The notes beneath the pieces are model-generated. The model saw only the letters and a list, made by a program, of their open reading frames with translations, ran no database searches and was not told the origin of the DNA. From contig VXAU01002492.1 in assembly GCA_013399695.1 (NCBI GenBank), positions 445,854-509,853 of the forward strand: a stretch of 64,000 bases of DNA, read 5' to 3'. A program made the position numbers and the translations under genes. Source of the stretch: Formicarius rufipectus (lineage: Eukaryota; Chordata; Aves; Passeriformes; Formicariidae). This document shows, piece after piece, positions 37,277-47,938 of the stretch (within the stretch, counting starts at the first letter, position 1; every line of letters starts with the position of its first letter).

Positions 37277-39073
37277 GTAGGAGAGTCTCAGGAGTGAGAG
37301 TAGGAAGCCACTGCTGGCAATCTGAGTCTATTTGATTGCTGTGTGGGAAGTTAACTCTGCCTTCCAGATCCGGTGAGTTTAAACAAATCCAGCTTTGCTT
37401 TCTAGGACAGACTTTTTTCTGTAGTTACTGATACACAATTTCCCAGGAATTCCAAGTAACTATAGTATTTTATGGGCTCAAATGGATGCACTCCTTAAAC
37501 CACCAGGGCAAACTTGTAACAGGATTTAGCCTTGATGTTTGATTCAATATTTAAGAAGAAAAATGAGCAAGAAGTTATTGATGGGCTGTTAAAAAGTAAT
37601 CAAATTTGCATCATTGTCAGCTCTGCCTAAGTCTTAATTGATCTACATGATAAACCAAGTTCTACCAGGGAGAGTTCATTTATAATGTATTAGATATTAC
37701 ACTTGGAAAGGCTGAGAACAAGAAACAGAAAAACATCTCTGTCAGTAATATTTACTACTCAAAATTCATTTGAAATTTAAAAACAAATGAAGAATACGTC
37801 TCGATTTGAAATCTATCCAAAAATAAAGCAGATTTTCAGACTGAGGAAGGTAGGCTCTTAAACTTTGTCTAGAAATGATCCACAGCTTGTTATTTTAAAT
37901 GACAGATAATTAATTTTTCTTTGTTTTTTTTTTTTTTTTTTTCCCCCACAAAATATTTGCACTCTTTCTTCTCATTATAAGCAGATAATGAGTGAATATG
38001 AGGTGTCACTGTCAGTCACAGAAGCTCAATCCTCCTGTCATTCTCCTTATGGTTAAAAAGTGATGGTGGAGTGCTCAGGAAAGGCAGGCCTAAAGTATCA
38101 TTTAAAAAACCATAAATGTTTAGTGTTCCTTGACTCTTTTTCGAGAAATAATTCTGATTTTGGGTGCATTCTCAGGTGTTGCAATAAATGCTTTTATTCT
38201 TTTTGATGAAATGGACTGGCAGTGTGGACAGTGTCATTGGAGAATTAGACAATATTACCAGGATTATAATGTCAGCTTCCTAATTGTCAACTAATTGTAT
38301 TATAGTTTGCCTAAAGCAAAAAGTGTTGTGTAGAACATCAGAGTAGAGTTTCCCCCAGTATTTCTGTGGTATGTTGATAAGTAAAAATTTAATTTTCCAG
38401 TGCAAATAAGTGTGAAATTAACTACATATGAAACACTTTTTTTACTGCACAAGTATCTTTATTGGCTACTTTAAAGTTTACTCAGCAATCTGTTTTAAAA
38501 GTCACTTTGGTTAGGTGCTTACAGGAAATACGGCGCAGTGGATTAATCCAGTTGGTAGGCTGTTTTCCAAAGAAATGTTTAATAAAAAGAATTTCATGCA
38601 ATATGCCATTAGAGCTTCATTTACATTAATAAGACTCTGTTCTCAAGCTATTAAGCCACCTTCAAGATAAAAAAAAACAGAGGCACTCTCTGTATTCTGC
38701 ATGTACAACCACAGCGATTACTTCCTGCTGCTCTTGTCACCCTTCTGAGCCCGGTGGACAGGAGAGGGAAAACATTGTTCTTCTCACAGCTGAAACCTTG
38801 CTGCCATGGAATTCCCTCAGAGAAAACAGGAAAATCCAAAAAAGTGGCACTTGGGTTTGCTGCAGTCTCCTGGCAGTGGCACCAGGAGCTGTGGCACTCA
38901 GCCCAAGGGCTCAGGGAAGGAGCTGAATGAATTCTGAGGTAATTATGGTCACACAGGTGGTTCATGGGGAAGCCTGGAAAAAATGGGAGGGGAACTGATG
39001 CTGTCCACCTGAAAAGGGGCGTATGTGACCTACCTGAAGGGTTGGGTCATAAATTGCTTCAGTAATAATGTGG
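37277..39073. other. Unique noncoding DNA
   Basis: AT-rich, with a long T/C homopolymer at 37,920-37,947. At 38,540-38,549 the perfect palindrome GGATTAATCC holds two overlapping K50-type (OTX/PITX-like) TAATCC half-sites. The 104-codon minus-strand open frame at 38,651-38,965 is unrecognised. Confidence 0.55.
37920..37947. repeat. Poly(T)/poly(C) run
   Basis: Nineteen T residues followed by five C residues. Confidence 0.88.
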
Positions 39074-39180
39074 GCTGCTGGAGAGTCCAGAGGAGGAACC
39101 AGAATGGTCAGAGGATGGAGCAGCTCTGCTGGGAGAGCTGGGATTGTCCAGCCTGGAGAAGAGAACCTTTGTGGTGACCT
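39074..39180 (+). mobile_element. CR1 LINE, upstream part of an interrupted copy
   Basis: Starts 'GCTGCTGGAGAGTCCAGAGG', runs through 'GGATGGAGCAGCTCTGCTGG' and 'CTGGAGAAGAGAACC', and is cut at 'GTGGTGACCT'. In uninterrupted copies (for example 21,480-21,540) the element continues without a break into the block that is found here only after 39,340. Confidence 0.9.
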
Positions 39181-39340
39181 GGTGGGAAAAGCCTTTTACT
39201 GAGATCCAACCCAAAGCTCTCCTGACACAGCCCCAGCCGTTCCCTCCTCAGCTGCTCCTCGTAGGTGTTCAGGTGCTCATTGTTTTCTTACACTACAGAG
39301 CATGAAAATTCGTAAAGGAAATTAAAGATGCTCATGGAGG
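39181..39340 (+). repeat. Inserted copy of the 37.1-37.3 kb sequence inside a CR1
   Basis: About 160 bases that match 37,120-37,276, including DNA outside the CR1 type found there, interrupt a plus-strand CR1. About eight bases of the host CR1 appear to be missing at the junction. No transposon ends or clear target-site duplication are visible, so this looks like filler copied from a nearby template during break repair. Confidence 0.85.
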
Positions 39341-39662
39341 GGAGCCTTGCAGTGCCTGAAGGAGCTCCAAGGAGGATGGAGAGAGACTATTGATAAGGGT
39401 GTGGAGGGACAGGAAAAGGGGGAATGGCTTCACACTGACAGAGAGTGGGGTTAGATGGGTTATTGGGAAGGAATTCCTGGCTGTGAGGGTGGGCAGGCCC
39501 TGGCACAGGTTGGCCAGAGAAGCTGGGAGTGTCCAAGGCCAGGTTGGGACGGGGCTTGGAGCAACCTGGGCTGGTGGAAGGTGTCCCTGCCCATGGCAGG
39601 GAGTGGGATAGGATGATCTATAGGATCTCTTCCCTTCCAGCCCAAACCATTCTAAGATTCTA
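39341..39662 (+). mobile_element. CR1 LINE, downstream part of an interrupted copy
   Basis: Resumes with 'CCTTGCAGTGCCTGAAGGAG', continues through 'GGCTTCACACTGACAGAGAG', 'GTTATTGGGAAGGAATTCCT' and 'CTGGTGGAAGGTGTCCCTGC', and ends 'CCATTCTAAGATTCTATTA'. Together with 39,074-39,180 it forms one main-type CR1 3' fragment of about 430 bases. Confidence 0.92.
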
Positions 39663-40416
39663 TTACCGTTTCTTTGTTATGGTGAATACCCCTGAACACC
39701 AGAGAGAATGAACTTGAGAGTAAAATATATTTAAATTAAAAATGTTATTTTTTTTAATGTAAAAGTGATGAGAAGTGCACAAAAGTGTTAAATAAACTAC
39801 ATGGATGTTTAAATACTTATCTTGTATGAAGGATTAATATGACTTGTAGACAGAAGTTATTTTCTTGAGCTGTTAATGATCTGCCATTTTCCTCCATAAA
39901 TTAGTGCTCAAAGGTCAAAATGCAATCAATTATCCAGTAATTTGGATCTCTTAATTGGCTTGATTGTGTTTGAGAAGTAAAGCTGTTTTACTTCTGTAGC
40001 CTGAGGAAAAAAAAAGCAGGAAAAATTTCAACTTATGTTTAGAAGGGCATTATGGATTGATATGTAAAATGAAAGTATCTATAGATACACTCTTGGAGTT
40101 TTTACAGTGATACTTTAAAGTTCTCTCCACTAGACATTGGAAATTCAAGAATATCAAAATGTAATATTCTTTCTAAGTCACTTTCTGAAGGAAAGAGGAT
40201 TTAAATGCATTTCCTTAATTTTAGGGGACTGTGAAGGAAAGAGCAGGTGAAAAGTAGAAGAGGAATAGGAATAAATGTAGAGGGTGTTTTGATTAATGCA
40301 GTCCAATGTCTACAGAAGATTTCCAGTGACTTGGACAGGAACTAGATCAAACCACAATGGCTGTTTATAGCACTCCTGGGTCTGAAATGGGGTGGGTGAT
40401 TTCAGGAAGTCATTAG

Positions 40417-40430
40417 AAAAAAAAAAAAAA
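40417..40430. repeat. Poly(A) run
   Basis: Fourteen A residues. Confidence 0.82.
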
Positions 40431-41370
40431 GAAAACAAGAGTTATTTCTCTTTACATTCCCTATTGTTACAGATTTAGTTAAAATTTGGATCAAATAAAC
40501 AGATATGCTATACCTTTTTGGTTAAAAATGTCAATAATACAATTCACTGAAGTCATAGGAATATTGGAAGGCTTATATAGTGATATATATCTGTATGTAA
40601 ATTTGCAGTGACATTTTCTAGAGTAGACTCATAATTTCCAATTATATTCATTGTATCTGCTTGTGTATTAAGGAGAGGCATCATCTTATTTACAGTATAA
40701 ATTCACACAGATAATTAAAGTCTTATTCTATTCTTTATCTTCATTGTAAAGCATGTAGAGGGGTTTAAACATCAAAATTATTTTGTATTTATAATTAGTC
40801 GTTATAATCATTCTACTAAAAACACATAAAAGACGTGTATGTATTTCATGTCTAAAGGAAAGTCAGCATTTGCTATAACATGGTTGAAAAACTGGTTTTT
40901 GACAACTGGCAAGAATAAAGTAGCACAACTGTCACTGATTCTATTACACCTGAGATGGTCAGAATATTGTTTATATTTTCTGGGATTTGAATGTCTTTCT
41001 TTGGCAATTTTACGGGCAAAAAAAGTCTTTGCAAATGACTTGGAGAAATGAGAGCCCTTTTTTATTTAAAGACTGTTTGCTGAACCTACAGACTGCTTTT
41101 ATTAAGTGAGATTGCAATGGTGCTGTTAAGGTGGTGCTAGGGAAAGTTAAGTCTTTAACATGTCTCTGCCAAAATATGTTTTTATTTCTAAACTGACTCT
41201 TTTAGTCCTCAGAGTTTTATGGAATAGTCCTTTTTTTAAACCTACAGCTTTATCTTTTAGTCCTCCTCTACCTCTGGTTGTTACAGGCACGTTTGAGGTT
41301 ATTCCCATGAAGTGGCAGTTTCTGCCTCATTACCACAAGACATCTGATTTTAATTCAGTATCCAAGAAAA

Positions 41371-41393
41371 TTATTATTATTATTATTATTATT
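41371..41393. repeat. (ATT)n microsatellite
   Basis: About seven or eight ATT units following 'CCAAGAAAA'. Confidence 0.88.
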
Positions 41394-42809
41394 CCCCTAT
41401 ATCAAGGTGTTTAGGAGGCAGATGGTCCTTAAATGGTAACTGGAAAATATGGATACTTCACTACTTCCAAGTTATGTTTCTGCAGTTTGTAATGAAGAAA
41501 TTGAGTTATGTTTGGTCGCTGAACAGGCTGATTCAGTGTAAAGATTATACAGTTGTTCTCTTCATTTACCCAACTATTCCACTGGGAGATTTTTCAGGTG
41601 CACTGAAAAAAAGAAAGATCAAGTATTCAACTTTTGAAAAAAAATTAAATTTTGTTGTTGTTATTAAGAGCTTTGGGATGTTTCCATCATAAAATTGTAC
41701 TGATTCAGGAAATTATTATGGAAAGTTTGGAGTTGCCCTTCAAACAGTAGTTACAATAAACTGATTCTTTATCTTGATAGAGAAGATGTTTTTTAAAAGA
41801 GTAACTATAAACATATAAGTTTGTGGAATTAAAAATAAACACTGGAGTAACTTTTTGTTCCAAATGTATGCCACATCCTTTATATGTTTCCAAAAGAATT
41901 ATCACTGGTGCTTACGGTGCTGTTAAAGAACAGCTACAGGGATTACTTTCAGCACTTAAAAAAATAAATGCTCTCTAATCCAAGATTTATTTACTTCTTG
42001 CTTTTACAGTTAGAAGGCAAAATATTTACTTTAAAGGGATCTGCCTGTTTGATTTATTTTTCCACTGAGACTGGTTTAAAATGACTGAAAACCCCCTTGA
42101 CCCCATGGACATTATATAAGTACCTTTTGCTTGTTGGCAAAGACATCCCCCTGTATTCCTTGATGCATTATTTATGTTAAGATATGTCTGGGGGAATGTA
42201 CCTATTTTTAAGATAATATTTGTGTTTAAAGACGTAGAATTGAATATGTTATGGCCATAGTTTGTAGTGTATTTAATTTACGTGTTTTGCCAAATGTTTT
42301 CAAACAGCAGAGCATATTAAAATTTCTGAGAATCACAAAGAGGGTCTGACTAAAACTAACTCACAAAATCAACCCCAAAAAATCATATATCATTGAAAAG
42401 GACCACAGGACTCTTGTGTTTTCTTCACATTAATTGCTTTTTGTGTTCAGACATTTTGCTCAATTCTGACTTACTAAGTCCAGTATGTTAAATACAAAAC
42501 CTTAACGAATATTTGTTTTGATTTACACGTCATGAATATGCCCCTTGGAAGAGAAGTTTGACCGTTGTTGTGTGCTGAAATTTAATATCCTTTGCTTTCA
42601 GTCCTTTGTTTTGAACCATCAGTCACAGTGGATTGAAAATGCTTTGTTTTGGTTTGTTTTATGAATGTGCCATGTTATTTTGCCCTAGGACGTCTTTAAC
42701 CTCCAAGGAAATACACATTATTTTTCTGAGCTGCAGATTCATTTAAGAGTAGATGAATTATAACTTGTGTTAAGTTACATGTATATTTGACTCGACTACA
42801 AATGCATTT

Positions 42810-43078
42810 ATAGAATCACAGAATCAATTAGGTTGGAAAAGACCTCTGAGATCATCAAGGCCAACCTCCGATCCAACACCACCTTGTCCCCCAACCCAGA
42901 GCTCTGAGTGCCATGGCCAGTCCTACCTTGGGCACGTCCAGGGCTGGGCACTCCAAATCTCTCTGGGCAGCCCCTTCCTAGGCCTGACCACCCTTTCCAT
43001 GGAGGAATACCTCCTGATGTCCTTCCTGAACTTCTCCTGGTGCAGATTAACTCTATATCCTCACATCCTGTTGCTCTG
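42810..43078 (-). mobile_element. CR1 LINE 3' fragment, older subfamily
   Basis: The left edge 'TATAGAATCACAGAATCAAT' is the reversed CR1 terminus. It is followed by 'GGTTGGAAAAGACCTCTGAG', 'GGGCACTCCAAATCTCTCTG' and 'CTGATGTCCTTCCTGAACTT'. It is of the same type as the plus copy at 49.6 kb. The inner end runs into a TA microsatellite. Confidence 0.92.
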
Positions 43079-43104
43079 TATATATATACTATATATATAT
43101 ATAT
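43079..43104. repeat. (TA)n microsatellite
   Basis: TA units with one interruption, located at the truncated end of the CR1. Confidence 0.88.
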
Positions 43105-45435
43105 GTGCTATATAGACATGTATTGGAGTGACTTTTAATAGTAATCCTTTTATTAGTTTTAATATTAATCCTTTTGTTAGTTTCAATACTATTATTTTAT
43201 TTTTATATATTTTAAAAGCTATTGATGAAAATAGTTCTCTGTGATTACTTTCTGGCTAGTTTTGTGAATAAGACAGATACATACACAATAATGACTTCTG
43301 CCTAAGTTTCCAGGCACCCACCAGTCAGGTTTTTTCACAGGTATTTCCTCTCCAGTCCTCTCCTGCACAGCTGCCTATGGCTGTCCAGATGGTCCTCTGG
43401 GGCTGACCAGCAGGAGGAGGTGGGGCAGGTGTTTGGGGGCAGCAGGCACTGCCCTGCCCTTTGAGCTGCATCCCAACCCTTGCAGGGCAGGGAACCAGAA
43501 ATTCAAAAAGCAGCTCCTGCTGCAAAGGAAGGACAGGCCTGCTGGCTCTGCTCAGCCAGGGCTGGTCTAGGGGATGATCCAGGGCTTCAGATGCAAATTG
43601 ATCTTCTTGGTATGCACACAGCAACTGTCATCCTTGGTGGCCCTTTCCTGAGAGGAAGGAACATCTGTCAGTGCTGATAGAATCATGTCTTATCTACTGA
43701 GGCCACAATCAAGGGCTCTCTGACAGTGTTCTTCATGGCCTGAGTCATCTACCTCTGTGGGAAATCAGGCAGGTTTAGGAACAAGAGCAAAGTTAATCTC
43801 AGCTGGTGGAGAGGTTTCTGAGATGTTGATGTTTGTCCGGGGTGGGGAAGTAAATGGAGCCTTTAAACTCGAGGAGTGTAGCCAGGACTCTGGTTGAATA
43901 TAAAATCTGTGCAATTTGTGCCTTGATTATGTCATGAATATTGTACTTATTAAAAAAAAATTAGATATTTTAAGGTATATTTTATATAACAGCTATATTT
44001 TATATATATATAGTTTTTAATTGGCATGTCAGAAAAAAGTTTTGTAAAGTGTTATTTTCAGGCTTAGATTTTCAATTTTACATAACTGTAGTTTTTAAAT
44101 ATTTCCTTAAAACACTTCCTGTCATACATTCTGGGCATTATATCCGAAATTAAGGATATATTATGGAAATTATATACTCTATTTCTCTCTATATATAGTG
44201 TACAACTTAGTATTAACAGGATTTATCATAGGTCATGGAAGAAGAGTAGAAGCCCTGTGGAATATGAAATGACAGCTCGTTGAAAATTTTGAAAGCCTTG
44301 AACACTTGAAAACATGATAGTATAATTATGACAGTGTAATTGCCAGCAGACATAACTATATTATTGTTAAAATGTGACTATGTGGAGCCAAAGAGCTGCA
44401 AGATTTCAGATACTGAGTTTGGCAGTGTCTAATGGGTATAAGAGGAGACAACAGGCACTGGAGCCCTTAGCTAAGTGGAAGAGAAATACCTAAAAATGAT
44501 CTTGATGGCTTTGCTGTTCCTTCTGATGCCAAAAAAATGCCCAGTTTGTTTGTTTGGTTTTTTGTTTGTTTGTTTTTGTTGTTTTTGTTTTGGTTTGTTT
44601 TTTTTAACTGAAGCAAAAGTTAAACACAAACTCTTTCACTTTGAGAACAGCCTTTACATTCCATCTTTCACATGTGTTGTAGCACAACTGTTTGATAATA
44701 AGGGAAGCACAGCATTTAGGATTGACTTGAATGTGTTCAGTGAGGATAAAAGCTTAGTGAGCTAATTCAGGCAAACTCATACTTATCTGAGCCAATTTTT
44801 CTAGCTTGACATTTTATGATTTACTTCTAAGCTTCTAAAAGAGCTTAAGAAACCACTTCCTTCTGGTTCCTCTGATTTTCTTTCTTTGTTTTTTAATTTA
44901 TTTCTGTGGTGCTTAATCCTGCCTGATATTTGTGTAATTGATGTCAAGACAAACACAGCTATTGCCTGTGAGAGACCTGAAGATGTGCAAGATTGGAACT
45001 GATTATGTACTTCATGGAAGTGTTTAGTACATGATAACATTGGTACATCACCCAAGGAATGGAAAGATACTGTGCAGTTTTCTGCAAATGTTGCAGTAGT
45101 GTTGAAGGGAGTGCTGAGGAGTTCTAGTATTTTGTTAGCTTCAAAAATGTTCCAAGTCAATTACACACTCACAAATAAAAATAAAAAAAAATTCAATCTT
45201 TTTGCTACTCAGATCGAGTTGGTGTTGGCAGTGAAGGTGGTTAAGTTGTGCAGAAGCTTGAACTGTGGCTGAATCCCTTGTGAAATCTCCATGGAAAAAC
45301 CCATTTAGGTGAAAGAAAGCCATGTGAAGCAGTAAATAAAGAAGCAGAAATGGGGTTGCTTTGCATACAGGCTGATACCTGGAACCCAGAGCAAGGCTTT
45401 GTGCTTAAAACCCAGGTGCTGAAATGTAAACCTGC
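43105..45435. other. Unique DNA with a GC-richer patch
   Basis: AT-rich apart from about 43,320-43,680, which is markedly GC-richer and carries a 99-codon minus-strand open frame without known motifs. A short TA run is at 44,001-44,012 and a T/G tract at 44,544-44,606. The 119-codon minus-strand frame at 44,801-45,160 is unrecognised. Confidence 0.5.
44544..44606 (+). repeat. T/G-rich low-complexity tract
   Basis: Mostly TTTG units with longer T runs. Confidence 0.87.
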
Positions 45436-45702
45436 ACGATCACAGTTAGGGGGAAGGGCTTCACAGGGACAGAGGGCAGGCTGAGATCACATTTTTGGGG
45501 AAGGAATTCTTCCCTGGGTAGGCCCTGGCACAGGTTGGGCAGAGAAACTGTGGCTGCCCCAACCCTGGAAGTGTCCAAGGCCAGGTTGGATGGGGCTTGG
45601 AGCAACCTGGACTGGTGGAAGGTGCCCCTGCCCATGGCAGGGGGTGGGACTGGATGAGATTTAAGGTCCCTTCCAACCCAAAGCTTTCTGTGATTCTAAT
45701 AA
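45436..45702 (+). mobile_element. CR1 LINE 3' fragment, about 265 bp
   Basis: Main-type CR1 with 'GGGAAGGAATTCTTCCCTGG', 'AACCCTGGAAGTGTCCAAGG', 'CTGCCCATGGCAGGGGGTGG' and the end 'CTTTCTGTGATTCTAATAAT'. A small deletion removes part of the 'GGGAGGGTGGGCAGG' block. Confidence 0.92.
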
Positions 45703-47797
45703 TAACCTGTTAAATGCACACCTCTGTCTTCCAATGGTTAATTTTTCCTGATTCTCCTGAAGATGATGCTTCCACATCTTTCAAAATCTCCACTTATGGA
45801 AGCGTTGTGGTGCCCAGAAGGCGATCTGATCATTCATATTAATTTTCACTGAGTAGCTTCTATCATTATAAAATATTGTTACTCAGTACCAGTCTGCTAC
45901 TTTCTATATAACCTGGCCGTTTATCTTTTTTTTTTTTTTTCCCCCCTAAAAATTTAAAAACTAACAGATGGAAATGTTGAAATGTCACCTTTCCAAAGCA
46001 AGGGTGTCTTGTTTGTAGATGGCAAAATTCTCCAGGAGCTTTGCAGTGTGTTGTCTGCTCTTTTCCTGAGTTTTTCCCAATAACTCAGCTAATAATACTC
46101 AGCTTGCAAAGAGAAGACTTGCAGTTTGTGCTACTGAACCTCCTTCAAGAATATGCTGAATCTTTGTCCCTGTGAAAATAAATAAATAAAATGCCAGTTT
46201 TCCGGAATCCCATCACAGACTTTTTTGTAATTATCAGCACTTGAGATTTTAGCTAAAGCTCTACAAAGATTACATTAACATAAAGTGTTGTGTTCTTTTG
46301 ATTGAATATATTATTTGAGAGAAAATATTCTGCAGTGCTAAAGGTAGGAATAAGAAATTATTACCTGCCAGGTGATAAATAGTACTCTGTTGATGAGAAT
46401 GTTGGGTTTTTTTAAGTGCTAATTGCCCGTTGAACTTGACACTTAATCCAGTTAAAAACATGCCACAAATCCAGCTTTGAAAATTCAGTATATAAGTGAT
46501 GGGGCTGTTTGAATTGCAGCACCTGCCGGTTCCAAATTAGCGGGTTCTCCTTTCAAATTTGACTTGTCACATCGTATTTTGTCACATCATGTAGTTCCAC
46601 TTCCTGACCCGGTGGCACATGCACCTCCTCGGTGACTGCAGTGAGATGATCAGAGCTCCCCTTTGACTTTGGCGCTTGTGATGGCAAAGAAACCCAAACA
46701 CTGCAGTGCAAACGCAACGTTTCAGTGATTACACAGCTGCATTCTGTAGCTTTCATTCCAGCACTCCTCTGCCCAGAACTTCTTTCACCTTCTTGACTCC
46801 TCAGATGCTCCTCATAAATTATTCTGCTTTGTTTTAAAAGCCTGCAGGAATTGCTGCATATTGAAAGCACAGTGGTGCCTCCTTGGGTGTGACTTCTCTC
46901 TTGCCATCATTAGTGGGATTAAATACCAATGGCTTTAACAGATTTCCCCAAAGCTGAAAATATCAGACTTCCAACACTATCACAACTCACGCTGATGTTT
47001 GTATGTGCTCAGTTCCTTCTGAAATTAATGATGCTCTGTCTGTAGGATTGGATCTCTGAGGAATTCTCTGGTTATCTCTAAAGCTGAGAAACATCTTCCT
47101 GCACAAAGTAAGCAGAAATCCTTTTATTTGATGCAGCTTCCTTTGCTGATCTAGAGTAGAGAACATTTTACTGGATGCAAAACAGAGGACTTCAGCTGTA
47201 GCAAAGTATGTGGCTTTTGTTCCTGGAAAGAACCCAGAAGGGAAAATATTGAGGGAAACCTTTGTTTCCTCCTTTTTTCAGTCCAATCAAAACTTCTGTC
47301 CGTAGTTGTGGAAGGGAAGTCAGCACAGAAAGCTTCAGGGTATATCACAATGTACAGCTAGTTGTTAGAAGTGTTCGCATTTTCCACTGCTCTGTATTTT
47401 CTCAGTGAATCAGCTTTTCAGAGATGCTTTAGAGAAGAGTCTCTACAGAGTAATTTAATAGGCAAAATTATCACCTATTTCTGCTCCTCTGCTGTGATTT
47501 CCAGGGCTGGAATGTCCACCTGTAACCCTTAAGAAATGGTTTGTGACGGTGTGGCCATTTGGATGCAGAGAATGTGGAGGAGGAAATGGGGGTTCATGAA
47601 AAAATTATATTTTGGGGGGTTATTTTTTCTACTGTTTTGTCGCTCTTGAATTTCTCCACAGGTTTTCTTTCTCTCATAAAGATAATTAATTACTGGACTC
47701 TGATCTTTCAAGTGGCAAAGATCTTCCACACTTCACTGACACGAGGAAATGGTGTTCAGTCTCTGAGTTTCCTGCCAGGGAGGGCATCATGGGACAA
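45703..47797. other. Unique DNA including a CpG-containing patch
   Basis: A T/C run lies at 45,926-45,946. Between about 46,520 and 46,735 eight or nine CpGs occur in roughly 200 bases, unusual for this CpG-poor window; the minus strand is open there for 105 codons (46,553-46,870) without a recognised product. The rest is AT-rich and featureless. Confidence 0.5.
45926..45946. repeat. Poly(T)/poly(C) run
   Basis: About fifteen T residues followed by six C residues. Confidence 0.85.
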
Positions 47798-47880
47798 CAC
47801 AATGTCTTGGGTTTAGAAGGACCTTAAAGCCCATCTTGTTCCAACACCCTGCCATGGGCAGGGACACCTCCCACTACACA
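47798..47880 (-). mobile_element. CR1 3' terminal fragment, left arm of an inverted pair
   Basis: 'GTCTTGGGTTTAGAAGGACC', 'AAAGCCCATCTTGTTCCAAC' and 'GCCATGGGCAGGGACACCTC' are in minus orientation. The copy is cut after 'CCCACTACACA' and is followed at once by a plus-oriented CR1 end. Confidence 0.88.
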
Positions 47881-47938
47881 GGGGGTGGACCAAGATGGGC
47901 TTTAAGGTCTCTTCCCACCCAAACTATTCTGATTCTAG
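47881..47938 (+). mobile_element. CR1 3' terminal fragment, right arm of an inverted pair
   Basis: 'GATGGGCTTTAAGGTCTCTT' and 'CCCAAACTATTCTGATTCTA' form the last about 58 bases of a plus-strand CR1. It overlaps in element coordinates with the left arm, so the two arms can base-pair over about 45 bases. Confidence 0.87.

Larger units (their letters stand above)
39663..42809. other. Unique AT-rich DNA
   Basis: No genes or transposons recognised. It contains a poly(A) run (40,417-40,430) and an (ATT)n microsatellite (41,371-41,393). Around 39,870-39,980 there is an AAAGGTCA nuclear-receptor-type half-site (39,909) together with several AATTA/TAAT cores. Confidence 0.6.

Noticed and set aside
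37370..37380. GTGAGT donor after an acceptor-like CTGCCTTCCAG
   Set aside because: Would define an exon of about five bases, too short to credit.
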